Assembly: GCA_963757125.1 (NCBI GenBank)
Contig: CAVWQP010000003.1
Span: forward strand, 186,001 to 250,000
DNA length: 64,000 bases
From: CAVVSD01 sp963757125
GTDB taxonomy: Bacteria > Actinomycetota > Thermoleophilia > Solirubrobacterales > Solirubrobacteraceae
Direction of reading: 5' to 3'
Part shown: positions 1-8,946 of the stretch, in pieces
How the letters are laid out: every line of letters starts with the position of its first letter
How positions within the stretch are numbered: the stretch's first letter is position 1
Notes under the pieces: generated by a model
What the model was told of the DNA's origin: nothing
What the model saw: only the letters and a program-made list of their open reading frames with translations
Databases searched by the model: none
Position numbers and translations under genes: made by a program

Positions 1-250
1 CAGGCGTACCTCGGCGACCACGTGCTGACGAGCGCCACGAAGAAGGTCGACGTGGCCGTGCTCGACACGGTCAAGGCCGCCCAGGCGGACAAGTTCCAGG
101 CGGGCACCGACCAGCTCTTCGAGCTCAAGAACGACGGCGTCGGGATCGGCAAGATCAGCGCGGCGGGCGCACTCGCTGGAGAGCAAGCTCGACCCGATCA
201 AGCAGCAGATCATCGACGGCGAGATCGACGTGCCCGACACCGTGAAGTAG
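1..250 (+). CDS. BMP-family ABC substrate-binding protein, C-terminal part (frame broken once)
   Basis: The window opens inside this gene. Frame 1 reads a typical BMP/PnrA-like tail with a VLTSATKKVDVAV segment. After about position 170 the reading moves to frame 2, which gives ESKLDPIKQQIIDGEIDVP and a TAG at 248-250; the KxxIIDGEIxVP ending is characteristic of the family. The protein would bind a nucleoside or simple sugar outside the membrane and deliver it to the importer encoded immediately downstream. One extra base near 165-178 explains the frame change, as in the rest of this operon, so I read it as a probable sequence error rather than a pseudogene. The N-terminus lies outside the window. 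Confidence 0.75.
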
Positions 251-255
251 GGGTC

Positions 256-1804
256 GTGGTGACCGCGGAATCGCGGCCGCAGGATGCCGCGGAGCTCGCC
301 CTCGAGCTCCGCGGCATCACCAAGCGGTTCGGCACCCTCACGGCGAACGACGCGATCGACCTGACGCTGCGGCGTGGCGAGGTGCACGCGCTGCTCGGTG
401 AGAACGGCGCGGGCAAGTCGACGTTGATGAACGTCGTGTACGGGATGGTGCACCCGGACGAGGGCGAGATCCGCGTCGACGGCGAGCGGGTCACGATCGG
501 CTCGCCGCGGGACGCGATGCGACACGGGATCGGCATGGTGTTCCAGCACTTCATGCTGATCCAGGTCATGACCGTGGCCGAGAACATGGTGCTCGGCGAC
601 GAGCCGCGCAGCGGCGGGCTGCTCGACGTCAAGGAGCCGCCGCGGCGCACGCTGGAGCTCTCGGAGCGCTACGGGCTGAACGTCGACCCGGACGCGCGGG
701 TCGAGGACATCTCCGTCGGCATGCAGCAGCGCGTCGAGATCCTCCGGGCGCTGGACCGCGGGGCGCGCGTGCTCGTGCTCGACGAGCCGACCGCCGTGCT
801 GACCGCGCAGGAGACAGCCGAGCTCATGCGCGTCCTCGCCGAGCTGAAGGCCGGCGGGACCTCCATCGTCTTCATCTCCCACAAGCTGCCCGAGGTCCTG
901 AAGGTCGCGGACCGCGTCACGGTGCTGCGCCGGGGCAAGAGCGTCGGGACCATCGACACGGCCGGCGCGGACGAGCCGATGCTCGCGCGCATGATGGTCG
1001 GGCGCGACGTCGTCCTGCGCGTCGAGAAGGACGAGTGCAAGCCCGGCGAGGTGGCGCTCGAGGTCAGCGACCTCCACGTGCTCGACGACCGCGGGCTGCC
1101 CGCCGTCGACGGCGTCACGCTGCAGGTAGCGCGCCGGGCGAGATCGTCGCGCTCGCCGGGATCGACGGCAACGGCCAGAGCGAGCTCGTCGAGGCCGTGA
1201 CCGGCCTGCGGCAGATCGAGTCCGGGCAGATCCGCGTCTGCGGCCAGGCCATCACCGGCGCGGACCCGCGCCACGCGCGCCGCGCGGGCGTCGGGCACAT
1301 CGCCGAGGACCGTCACCGCCGTGGCCTCGTCCTCGACTTCGACCTCACCGAGAACCTCGCGCTGCGCGACTACCGGACGGGCTCGAGGTGGGGGCTGCTG
1401 TCGCTGCGCCGGATGCTCGAGTCCGCCAAGCGGCTCATCGGCGAGTTCGACGTCCGCGGTGGGACGCCCAGCACGCTCGCGCGATCGCTCTCCGGCGGCA
1501 ACCAGCAGAAGGTCGTCATCGCCCGCGAGATCTCGGGGAACCCCGAGGCGCTCGTCGCCGCGCAGCCCACCCGCGGCCTGGACGTGGGCGCGATCGAGTT
1601 CGTGCACCGCCGCCTGCTGGCCGAGCGCGACGCCGGCAAGGCGATCCTGCTCGTCTCGCTCGAGCTCGAGGAGGTCCGCAACCTCGCCGACCGCATACTC
1701 GTCGATCTACGCCGGCAGGATCGTCGGGGAGCTGCCGCCGAGCGCATCGGACGAGGAGCTCGGGCTGCTCATGACGGGCGGCATCGACCGCCTCGACCGG
1801 GTAG
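256..1804 (+). CDS. ABC importer ATPase, simple-sugar/nucleoside type (two nucleotide-binding domains, frame broken)
   Basis: GTG start 5 nt after the upstream stop. The first domain shows Walker A GENGAGKST, the Q-loop around MVFQHFML, signature SVGMQQR and Walker B VLVLDEPTA. The second domain carries the degenerate ALAGIDGNGQSE loop, signature SLSGGNQQK and the AAQPTRGLDVG segment. This tandem-ATPase layout is that of RbsA/YufO-like proteins serving BMP-dependent nucleoside uptake. The frame changes near 1127-1137 (two extra bases) and near 1699 (an extra G before ATCTAC). The original stop is not certain: the TAG at 1802-1804, just before the permease ATG, is likely. Cytoplasmic; energises the two permeases that follow. 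Confidence 0.85.
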
Positions 1805-3021
1805 ATGTCGACCGTCGCCGCACCGCCGCCCGAGCCGGGCGGAGCCGCCGCCGGCGCCGGCGGCATGGCTACGCGATTCGGCGACCACCTGCGCGCCGGC
1901 GGTTGGTTCACCGCGGTCCTCACGACGATCCTCGCGTTCTTCATCGGCGGCCTCGTCGTGCTCGTGACCGGCCATGACCCGCTGTCGACCTACAACGCGA
2001 TCTGGCAGGGCACAGGGCTCGAATGGCTCTTCCCGTGGGTGAGCGGGGACGAGCGCTCGATCGCAGCGATCAACCTGCAGCAGACGCTCCTGCTGACGTG
2101 CCCGCTGATCCTCACCGGTCTCGCCGTCGCGCTTGCGTTCCGTGCCGGGCTGTTCAACATCGGCGGCCAGGGTCAGTACATCGCGGGCTCGATCGCCGCG
2201 GTCTGGGTCGGCTCGTCGTTCGACGGCATGCCGCATCTCCTGCACGTCGTCCTGGCGATCGTGGCGGCGCTGCGCGGTCGGTGCGCTCTGGGGCGGGATC
2301 GCGGGGGTCCTGCGCGCGACGACGGGCGCGAACGAGGTGATCACGACGATCATGCTCAACTACACGGCGGTCTGGATCGGGGTGTACCTGTTCAGCCTCG
2401 GTGGCCCGCTGCAGAGCGACAAGCAGCCCGACGTCCCCGTGTCAGACGATGTCGTGCCCGGGGCTCGACTGCACGTCTTCTGGGGCGACCCGGAGCTGCA
2501 GGGCCTGCACATCGGCATCTTCATCGCGCTCGCCGCGGCGATCTTCTTCGGGATCTTCATCCGGCGTTCGACGCGCGGCTACGAGGCGCGCGCCGTCGGG
2601 CTCAACCCGGAGGCGGCCCGCTACGGCGGCATCCGCGTCGGCTCGACGTACGTGTGGGTCATGGCGCTGTGCGGCCTCCTCGCCGGCCTTGCCGGGGCGA
2701 TCGACGTCCTCGGCTGGCAGTTCCGGCTCGCGACGAACGACATCCAGGTCGGCTCGATCGGCTTCATCGGCATCGCGGTCGCCCTGCTCGGACGCAACAC
2801 CGCGCTCGGCACGTGCGCCGCGGCGCTGCTGTTCGGCGCGCTGCTGCAGGGCACGTCGACGCGCAACCTCGACCCGGCGGTCTTCGACCCGGCCCTGGCC
2901 CAGAACCTCACGTACATCATCCAGGGCCTCGTCATCCTGCTGGTGACCGCGAACGCGATCATCATCTGGCTCGTGCGCCGGCGCAGACGCGCCGGCGGCC
3001 ACGGTCGAGGCGGGCGCGTGA
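1805..3021 (+). CDS. ABC importer permease 1 (BPD_transp_2 family, frame broken)
   Basis: ATG directly follows the ATPase stop. It is a hydrophobic protein of about 400 residues with a cytoplasmic N-terminus rich in Ala/Pro, then TTILAFFIGGLVVLVTGHDP, the family motif LFNIGGQGQY, the TTGANEVITTIMLNY loop and a VGLNPEAARYGGI segment, all typical of YufP/RbsC-like permeases. An extra C near 2272 and an extra base near 2990 shift the frame; correcting them joins the pieces and gives a TGA at 3019-3021 that overlaps the GTG of permease 2. It forms the heterodimeric membrane channel with that neighbour. Confidence 0.8.
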
Positions 3022-4228
3022 CCGCGCTCGCCGCACCGCTGGTGACGGAGGACCAGCGGCGCGGCCGCTCGCTCGGCTGGGGCGGGCGTCGTGCGTCGCG
3101 ATCGTCGCCGCGCTTCATCACCCTGCCGCCGATCGAGGTGCGAACCGTCCTGCCGTCGGCGGTGCTGCTCGCCGCGTCGCTGGCGATGGGTCTCGCGGCG
3201 GTGCGACTCGGCGCGAAGCGGGTGGGCTGGGGCGCTGTCGTCGCGTCCGCCGTGTGTCTGTCCTCGCGATCCTCGCGACCAAGGCGAACGTCGCCTCGCT
3301 CGAGATCGTCGTGACCTGGAGCGCGCTGCTCGCCGCGACGCTGCGCTACGCCACGCCGCTGCTGTTCGCGGGCCTCGGGCGGCCTCGTCTCCGAGCGCTC
3401 TGGGGTCGTCAACATCGGCCTCGAGGGCATGATGCTGATGGGCGCGTTCTTCGCCGCCTGGGGCGCCGACATCACGGGCTCCTGGTTCCTCGGCACCCTG
3501 ATCGGGATGCTCGCCGGGATGGCGCTCGCGGCGATCCACGCGTTCTTCTGCGATCAACCTGCGCGCGGACCAGATCGTCGTCGGCTTCGCGCTGAACTTC
3601 ATCGCGCTCGGCCTGACCGGCTACCTCTACATCGACATCTACGGCGACCAGGGCACGCCCGACGACCTGCCCGCCGATGCCCAATGTGAAGCTGCCCACG
3701 GAGCAGCCTCGGGCTTCATCGGCAAGGCGATCGCGAACCAGAACCTGCTCGTCTGGGGCGCGCTCGCGGCGCTCGTGATCGTCTGGGTCGTGGTGTTCCG
3801 GACGCGGGGCGGCCTGCGGCTGCGGTCCGTCGGCGAGAACCCTCGGGCGGCCGAGACCGTCGGGATCAACGTGCTGCGGACGCGCTGGGTCGCGGTGCTG
3901 GTCTCCGGCGGGCTCGCGGCGCTCGGCGGCGCGTTCCTGTCGATCGGCTTCGTCCACTCGTTCACGCAGAACATGACGGCGGGCAAGCGGCTACATCGCG
4001 CTCGCCGCGATGATCTTCGGTCGCTGGAGGCCGCTCGGTCTGTTCCTGGCGACGCTGCTGTTCGGCTTCGGCAGCGCGCTCGCCCAGCGGCTGCCGGAGT
4101 TCTCACCGTCCGCCGCGACGCTCTTCCAGGCGCTGCCGTACGTCCTGACGCTCGTGGCGGTCGCCGGGCTGGTCGGGAGGTCCGTGCCGCCGGCCGCGGA
4201 CGGCGTGCCGTACAAGCGCGAGGGCTGA
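3018..4228 (+). CDS. ABC importer permease 2 (BPD_transp_2 family, heavily frame broken)
   Basis: GTG overlapping the permease 1 stop (GTGA). Pieces in successive frames give a YufQ-like permease: ATLRYATPLLFAGLGGLVSE, NIGLEGMMLMGAFFAAWG, INLRADQIVVGFALNFIALG, LRLRSVGENPRAAETVGI and a C-terminal AAMIFGRWRPLGLFLATLLF helix. At least six frame changes are needed (about 3250, 3375, 3549, 3676, 3710 and 3989), and each can be explained by one or two extra bases. The conserved order binding protein-ATPase-permease-permease supports a complete nucleoside/simple-sugar importer. I think the breaks come from the consensus, but a degenerate operon cannot be excluded from sequence alone. Confidence 0.75.
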
Positions 4229-4231
4229 GTT

Positions 4232-4656
4232 CTGGAGGCAGGTCTGGCCGGCGCGGCGCTGTCCGGGCTCCCGTCGACCGTCGTCGACGCTCCTGCGCGG
4301 CGAGGACCTGCTGGACGGAGCGCGGGCCGCCGGGAGCGATTATCCTGCCGGGCGAGGACCGGACGCCGGTCCTCCTCGCCGCCGCCACGCCGGTGCACCT
4401 CGCGCTGTCGATCGGCTGGGCGGCCGTGCTGACCAGGACGCTGCCGCGCGGTCGCGAGCCGCTCTGGGGCGCCGTGGCCGGCCTCGGCATCGCCGCGCTG
4501 GACCTCGGCGTGATCGGTCGCCGGATCCCGGCGATCCACACCCTGCCGCAGGGCCGCCAGTGGGCCGACCACGTCGCCTTCGGGCTGACCGTCGGGTTGG
4601 TGCTCAGGAGGCGCCGAGCGCGCGCAGGCCGGCCGCGGTGGCCGCGGCCACGATGA
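4232..4656 (+). CDS. Small conserved membrane protein of unknown function (frame broken)
   Basis: Frames joined near 4305 read LAGAALSGLPSTVVDA, then LRGEDLLDGARAAG, then a hydrophobic stretch with HLALSIGWAAVLTRTLP, LGIAALDLGVIGRR and WADHVAFGLTVGLVL. About three membrane segments are visible in roughly 140 residues. It resembles an uncharacterised actinobacterial family that I cannot name. No good start codon is present; CTG at 4232, right after the permease stop, is the best guess. Its 3' end overlaps the convergent azlD gene by about 50 bp. Function unknown. Confidence 0.5.
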
Positions 4657-4915
4657 CCACGACGATGAACGGCGCACGCAGCAGGAGCGCGACGAACGCC
4701 GCGATGAGCCCGCCGACCCGGGCGTCGAGCACGAGGTGCTCGCCGGTCGTGAACGTCTGCACGACGACGAGGGCGGCGAGCAGCGTGGGCGGCAGCAGCT
4801 CGGTGACGCGGGAGATGCGCGGCCGCTGCAACCAGGCTGCGGGCACGAGGTAGCCGGCGAACTTCAGCGCGAACGCGATCGCGGACGCGAGCAGCACCGT
4901 GCCCCATGCGCTCAC
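4604..4915 (-). CDS. azlD: AzlD-like branched-chain amino acid exporter subunit
   Basis: About 103 residues with three to four hydrophobic helices (TVLLASAIAFALKFAGYLVP, LLPPTLLAALVVVQTF, VGGLIAAFVALLLRAPFIVV). It is the size and topology of AzlD, the small partner of AzlC in branched-chain amino acid export, in the inner membrane. GTG start at 4915 overlaps the azlC stop (GTGA), so the pair is translationally coupled. Assignment rests on size, topology and pairing more than on specific residues. Confidence 0.8.
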   Translation of the reverse strand: MSAWGTVLLASAIAFALKFAGYLVPAAWLQRPRISRVTELLPPTLLAALVVVQTFTTGEHLVLDARVGGLIAAFVALLLRAPFIVVVIVAAATAAGLRALGAS

Positions 4916-5553
4916 CTCCGCGCCAGCCCCGCGACGACGGCGACGACGGCGGCGGCCACCACGGGGATCCCGGCCGGGACGACCGGCACGAGCACAGCGG
5001 CCACGAGCGCGGCGCCGACGGCCACCGCCACCGGCTCGCCGGTGCTGAGCCGCGGCCACAGGAGGCCGAGGAACGCGCCCGCAGCGGCGGCGTCCAGGCC
5101 GTACTGCTTCGGGTCGCCCAGCGCGTCGCCGGCGAGCGCGCCGATGAACGTCGTCAGGTTCCAGCCGACGAAGATCACGGCGCCCGTGATCCAGAACCCG
5201 CGGCGCTGCTCGGCCGGCTGCTCCTGGGTGACCGCGACCGCCGTCGACTCGTCGATCGTCACCTGCGCGGCGGCGACGCGGCGCACTCCGCGCACCCCGA
5301 GGATCGGCTTGAGCTGCAGCCCGTAGAGGCCGTTGCGGATCCCGAGCAGCGACGAGGCGGTGATCGCCGACGCCGCGCTCCCGCCACCGCCGATGATGCC
5401 CACGAGGGCGAACTGCGATCCGCCGCTGAAGAGCAGCAGCGACATGACGCACGTCTGCGCGACCGTGAGCCCGGAGGCCACCCCCAGCGCGCCGAGGCTC
5501 ACCCCGTACAGGCTGGCGGCGAGCCCGACCGAGAGGGCCCGGCGGACGACCAC
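4912..5553 (-). CDS. azlC: AzlC-like branched-chain amino acid permease
   Basis: 213 residues with the AzlC pattern: LLLFSGGSQFALVGI near the first helices, SSLLGIRNGLYGLQL, then the TIDESTAV segment and GFWITGAVIFVGWNLTTFIG. The protein is expected to form an amino acid exporter with AzlD. GTG start at 5553. A TGA of an upstream frame lies just ahead and the SRPBCC gene ends 22 bp upstream on the same strand, so this pair probably shares the tetR-SRPBCC transcript. Confidence 0.85.
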   Translation of the reverse strand: MVVRRALSVGLAASLYGVSLGALGVASGLTVAQTCVMSLLLFSGGSQFALVGIIGGGGSAASAITASSLLGIRNGLYGLQLKPILGVRGVRRVAAAQVTIDESTAVAVTQEQPAEQRRGFWITGAVIFVGWNLTTFIGALAGDALGDPKQYGLDAAAAGAFLGLLWPRLSTGEPVAVAVGAALVAAVLVPVVPAGIPVVAAAVVAVVAGLARR

Positions 5554-5574
5554 CCGGTCAGAGGTCCTGCTCGG

Positions 5575-6024
5575 TCATCGCCCGAGCGTACGGCCCTCCA
5601 TGACGGCCTTCAGGGTCGCGCAGTGCTCGGCGAACTGCCGCTTGATGCCGATCCGCAGCAGCGGCTGGGCGAGGCGCATGAGCCCCGTCGGCTCGCCATG
5701 GGCGGTGAACGCCATGCGGGTTCCGGAGTCGATCGGCTCGAGCTCGATGCGGCCGTGGATCGGCAGCGCGCCCTCGATCATCCGCAGTCCGAGCGTCCGG
5801 TCGGGCTCCAGCTCGGACACCTCGACCAGGGACGGCAGCTCCTTGCCGCCGGGGCCGCGGTGCACCTCGCGCAGGCGCGTGCCGACCCGCAGCGGGCCGT
5901 CGCCCTCCTGCGTGACCGAGACGGTGTTCGTCTGCCAGGTGGGCAGCTTCGCCGGGTCGGTGACGTACGCGAAGACCTCGCCGACGGGGCGGTCGATGTC
6001 GGTGTGGATCGTGCAGCGGATCAC
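5575..6024 (-). CDS. SRPBCC-family polyketide cyclase/dehydrase-like protein
   Basis: 149 residues starting VIRCTIHTDIDRPVGEVFAY, the N-terminal strand of the START/Bet v 1 fold, followed by DPAKLPTWQTNT, EVSELEPDRTLGLRM and a long C-terminal helix. Such proteins bind hydrophobic ligands; the substrate cannot be deduced. GTG start at 6024 overlaps the tetR stop (GTGA), so it is co-translated with that regulator and is probably under its control. Longer open frames upstream lack the family fold. Confidence 0.8.
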   Translation of the reverse strand: MIRCTIHTDIDRPVGEVFAYVTDPAKLPTWQTNTVSVTQEGDGPLRVGTRLREVHRGPGGKELPSLVEVSELEPDRTLGLRMIEGALPIHGRIELEPIDSGTRMAFTAHGEPTGLMRLAQPLLRIGIKRQFAEHCATLKAVMEGRTLGR

Positions 6025-6590
6025 GGGTCGTGCCTCTCCGTGGCGATCGCTCGCCACCAGGTGTCGAAGGCGTGCCTGCGCCAGGCGGGGCCGGTGTCGT
6101 CCCCGGCGAAGACGCGGGCGAGGATGGGCCCGGCGAGCGCGTCCAACGCCCACTGGGCATCGAGGTCGCCGCGGATGTCGTCACGGGCCTGCCCGCGCTC
6201 GATGAGCGACAGGACGGCGGCGCGGCGCGGCAGCAGGATCACGGTGCGGAACGCCTCGATGAGCTCCGGATGGCGCTCCTGCTCGGCGATGAGGCCGCCG
6301 ATGAGCCGCAGGTACGCCGGGCCGTCGCGCGGCATCCCGTGGAACGCCTGCCACAGCTCCGCCCGCGTGTCGCCCAGATCCGCCGCCTCGAGCACGGGGA
6401 GCTGGCGCGAGATGACGTTCGCCACGAGCGCCGCCTTGTCCCGGAACCGGCGGTAGATCGCCGGCTTGCCCACGCCCGCCTCGGCGGCGACCGCGTCCAT
6501 GGTCGTCGCCGCGAAGCCGCGCTGGGCGAGGAGCCGCAGCGTTGCCGCGGCGATCGCATCGCCGACGTTGGGGTCCAGTGGGCGCGGCAC
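6021..6590 (-). CDS. TetR/AcrR-family transcriptional regulator
   Basis: 189 residues. The N-terminal helix-turn-helix is clear (LRLLAQRGFAATTMDAVAAE, AGVGKPAIYRRFRDKAALV) and is followed by an all-helical ligand domain of a TetR_C-like type. GTG start at 6590; a TAACGT hexamer 7 nt upstream on the minus strand suggests a leaderless transcript. That hexamer sits inside a near-perfect 26-bp palindrome (6595-6620), a probable autoregulatory operator that also faces the divergent CAP gene. Downstream partner is the SRPBCC gene. Confidence 0.9.
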   Translation of the reverse strand: MPRPLDPNVGDAIAAATLRLLAQRGFAATTMDAVAAEAGVGKPAIYRRFRDKAALVANVISRQLPVLEAADLGDTRAELWQAFHGMPRDGPAYLRLIGGLIAEQERHPELIEAFRTVILLPRRAAVLSLIERGQARDDIRGDLDAQWALDALAGPILARVFAGDDTGPAWRRHAFDTWWRAIATERHDP

Positions 6591-6594
6591 CGCT

Positions 6595-6620
6595 ATTACG
6601 TTACTACGTCGTCACGTTAT
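6595..6620. promoter_or_regulatory. Palindromic TetR operator overlapping the tetR -10 element
   Basis: A 26-bp inverted repeat with 20 of 26 positions self-complementary, centred on TACGT|... (core ACGT at 6606-6609), arms beginning ATTACGT and ending ACGTTAT. It lies between the divergent tetR and CAP genes and contains the minus-strand TAACGT hexamer (6598-6603) placed 7 nt before the tetR GTG. Length and symmetry fit TetR dimers; binding itself is inferred. Confidence 0.65.
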
Positions 6621-6641
6621 GAGACAGTCAAACCGCCATCC

Positions 6642-7094
6642 ATGAGCGACTTCGACATGACCATCAGCCAGCTCGGCCGCAAGCGCCACCGGCGCGCGGT
6701 CTTCGAGCTGGTCAACCGCGAGCGCACGAGCCGCGGACTGCCGCGGACCCGGTTCGCGCTCAGCCTCAGCCTCTCCTCGCGCGCCTGGGCGCGGGCGCTG
6801 AGCAGCGACTCGAAGTTCACCCACGGCGACTTCGCCAAGCGCGTGCTGCGGTGGCCGTTCGTCCTGCGGTCGCGCCCGGGGCGCTGGAAGGTCGCCGAGA
6901 ACCTCGCCTGGGGGACCGGCCCGACATCCACGCCGCGCAACATCGTGGCGCGCTGGATGGCGTCGAGCGAGCACCGGACGAACATCCTCGGCACGTGGAC
7001 GTACAGCGCGGTCTGGTCGCAGCGCGACTCCCCGAAGCCGGGCGAGCAGCCCAACAGCGTCATCTGCGTGCAGCACTTCGGCCGGAGGACGTAG
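6642..7094 (+). CDS. CAP/SCP-domain protein
   Basis: 150 residues with the hallmarks of the bacterial CAP (SCP-like, PF00188) fold: helix with VFELVNRERTSRGLPRTRF, the FTHGDF histidine, the VAENLAWG glutamate motif and WMASSEHRTNIL with the second histidine. No signal peptide is visible, which is unusual because most CAP proteins are secreted; the start could be misplaced but no better hydrophobic N-terminus precedes it. ATG at 6642. Faces tetR across the operator. The enzymatic role is unknown. Confidence 0.8.
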   Translation: MSDFDMTISQLGRKRHRRAVFELVNRERTSRGLPRTRFALSLSLSSRAWARALSSDSKFTHGDFAKRVLRWPFVLRSRPGRWKVAENLAWGTGPTSTPRNIVARWMASSEHRTNILGTWTYSAVWSQRDSPKPGEQPNSVICVQHFGRRT

Positions 7095-7132
7095 CGACCT
7101 CACATCCGGGGCGCGCCGCGCGTTCGCCTCCC

Positions 7133-7846
7133 ATGACGACCACCACCACCGCGCTCGCGGACCGCGTCGACGCCCTCGACTGGGACGCGCTCGGCGCGAC
7201 GCTCGACGACCGCGGCTTCGCCATCACCGAGCCGCTCCTCGATCCGGCGGAGTGCGACGAGCTCGCCGCGCTGTTCGACGACGGGCGGTTCCGCTCGACG
7301 ATCGACATGGCCCGTCATCGCTTCGGCGACGGGCGCTACCGCTACTTCGACCATCCGCTGCCCGCGCCGATCGCGGAGCTGCGCGGCGCGCTCTACCGCC
7401 GCCTCGCCCCCGTCGCGAACCGCTGGTCGACCCTGCTGAGCGGGGACAACCCCACGTTCCCAGCCGAGCACGAGGAGCTCCTCGCTCGCTGCCGGGCAGC
7501 CGGCCAGGAGCGCCCGACGCCGCTCATCCTGCGCTACGGCCCAGGCGACTGGAACGCGCTGCACCAGGACCTGTACGGCGACGTCTTCTTCCCGTTCCAG
7601 GCGCTGACGGTCCTGACCGACGAGCACGAGGGCGGCGAGTTCGTCCTCATGGAGCAGCGACCGCGCGCGCAGAGCCGCGCGCACGTCCTGCGGCCGCCCC
7701 GCGGCGCGTTCGTGCTGTTCCCGACCCGCGAGCGCCCGAACGCCGGGCGCAACGGCCACCACCGCGTCGGCATGCGCCACGGCGTGAGCACGGTCACCGC
7801 GGGCAGCCGCACGGCGCTCGGGATCATCTTCCACGACGCCGCGTAG
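7133..7846 (+). CDS. 2OG-Fe(II) oxygenase (COG3826/PF09859-like)
   Basis: 237 residues matching a family of cytoplasmic 2-oxoglutarate/iron oxygenases: FRSTIDMARHRFGDGRYRYF near the N-terminus, RPTPLILRYGPGDWNALHQD with the HxD iron ligands, GGEFVLMEQRPRAQSR, and near the end HRVGMRHGVS with the distal His and an Arg (SRTALGIIFHDA) for the co-substrate. Family names suggest repair of damaged DNA, but the substrate is not established by this sequence. ATG at 7133; the TAG stop runs into GCT, making a TAGGCT hexamer ahead of the next gene. Confidence 0.85.
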   Translation: MTTTTTALADRVDALDWDALGATLDDRGFAITEPLLDPAECDELAALFDDGRFRSTIDMARHRFGDGRYRYFDHPLPAPIAELRGALYRRLAPVANRWSTLLSGDNPTFPAEHEELLARCRAAGQERPTPLILRYGPGDWNALHQDLYGDVFFPFQALTVLTDEHEGGEFVLMEQRPRAQSRAHVLRPPRGAFVLFPTRERPNAGRNGHHRVGMRHGVSTVTAGSRTALGIIFHDAA

Positions 7847-7882
7847 GCTCCCGCGCACCGGATCGTCGACGAGGGGGAGCGC

Positions 7883-8920
7883 ATGAGGGCAGCGGTGACG
7901 CGGGAGCCGAACGTCATGGAGATGGCGGACGTCCCGGATGCCCCCGACCCCGGTCCCGGCCAGGCGCGCGTTCGGATCGAGGCCGTCGGGCTGTGCGGGT
8001 CGGACTACCACCTGTTCACCGGCGAGATCGGCTCGGCGAGCGTGCACGGGCCCCAGTTCCCGAAGATCCAGGGTCACGAGGTGTCCGCGGTCATCGAAGG
8101 CCTCGGCCCGGATGCGCCGTCGCATCTCGAGGAGGGCCAGCGCGTCGCCCTGTGGCCGCTGCGCGGCTGCGGCGAGTGCTACGCGTGCTCGATCGGGCGC
8201 TCCAACACCTGCCCCGACTTCTGCCTCATCGGCGTCCACATCGACGGCGCGCTCGCCGAGCGGCTCACGCTTCCCGCGGAGCAGCTGTTCCCCGTCGGCG
8301 ACATCGACGACCCGGGCATCGTCGCGTTCGTCGAGCCGATCTCGATCGCCGTGCACGCGGTGAACCGCACGCGCGTCGCCGAGGGCGAGCGCGTCGTCGT
8401 GCTCGGCGCGGGCCCGATCGGCCAGGCGCTGAGCCTCGCCGCCCGGGAGCGCGGGGCGAAGGTGCTGCTCGTCGACCTCGTCGCGAGCCGCCTGGAGCTC
8501 GGGCGCCTGACCGGCGCCGACGTCCTCGACGCGAGCGGCGGCGACGACGTCGTCGCCGAGGGCCGCGCGTGGGCCGGCGGCCAGGGCCCGCAGGTCGTCT
8601 TCGACGCCGTCGGCCACCCGGCGGTGGTCCAGCAGGCCGTCGAGCTCGTGGTCGCGGCGGGCCGGGTCGGCATGGTCGGCCTCTCCGACAGCAGCGTGGA
8701 GCTGCCGATGGGGATGATGGTGGCCAAGGAGCTCGACCTCCTGGGCGCGTCGGTCTGCAGCGCGGAGGCGTTCGCCGAGGCGGCCGACATCGCGGTCCGC
8801 AACGCCGACGTGATCTCCAAGCTGATCTCGCGGCGGTTCCCGCTCGAGGAGGCGCCCGAGGCGATCGCGTGGGCGATGGCGAACCCGCAGGAGGCGCTCA
8901 AGGTCGTCGTGGAGGCGTAG
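7883..8920 (+). CDS. Zinc-dependent medium-chain alcohol/polyol dehydrogenase
   Basis: 345 residues. The N-terminal GroES-like domain has the catalytic zinc ligands (GLCGSDYH, GHE) and a structural-zinc loop GCGECYACSIGRSNTCPDF. The Rossmann domain begins VVVLGAGPIGQALS with a VDLV acidic end suited to NAD. Sorbitol/threonine dehydrogenase-like enzymes are the nearest group; substrate unknown. ATG at 7883 with a GAGGGGGAG ribosome-binding site. A TAGGCT hexamer formed by the preceding stop codon could be its -10 element. Confidence 0.85.
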   Translation: MRAAVTREPNVMEMADVPDAPDPGPGQARVRIEAVGLCGSDYHLFTGEIGSASVHGPQFPKIQGHEVSAVIEGLGPDAPSHLEEGQRVALWPLRGCGECYACSIGRSNTCPDFCLIGVHIDGALAERLTLPAEQLFPVGDIDDPGIVAFVEPISIAVHAVNRTRVAEGERVVVLGAGPIGQALSLAARERGAKVLLVDLVASRLELGRLTGADVLDASGGDDVVAEGRAWAGGQGPQVVFDAVGHPAVVQQAVELVVAAGRVGMVGLSDSSVELPMGMMVAKELDLLGASVCSAEAFAEAADIAVRNADVISKLISRRFPLEEAPEAIAWAMANPQEALKVVVEA

Positions 8921-8946
8921 GCTGCGCGGGAGGAGAGCCGCTGCAC

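Noticed and set aside
1..4228. Pseudogenised ABC importer
   Set aside because: All conserved blocks of four proteins persist in order and the breaks are insertions only; consensus errors are more likely than decay.
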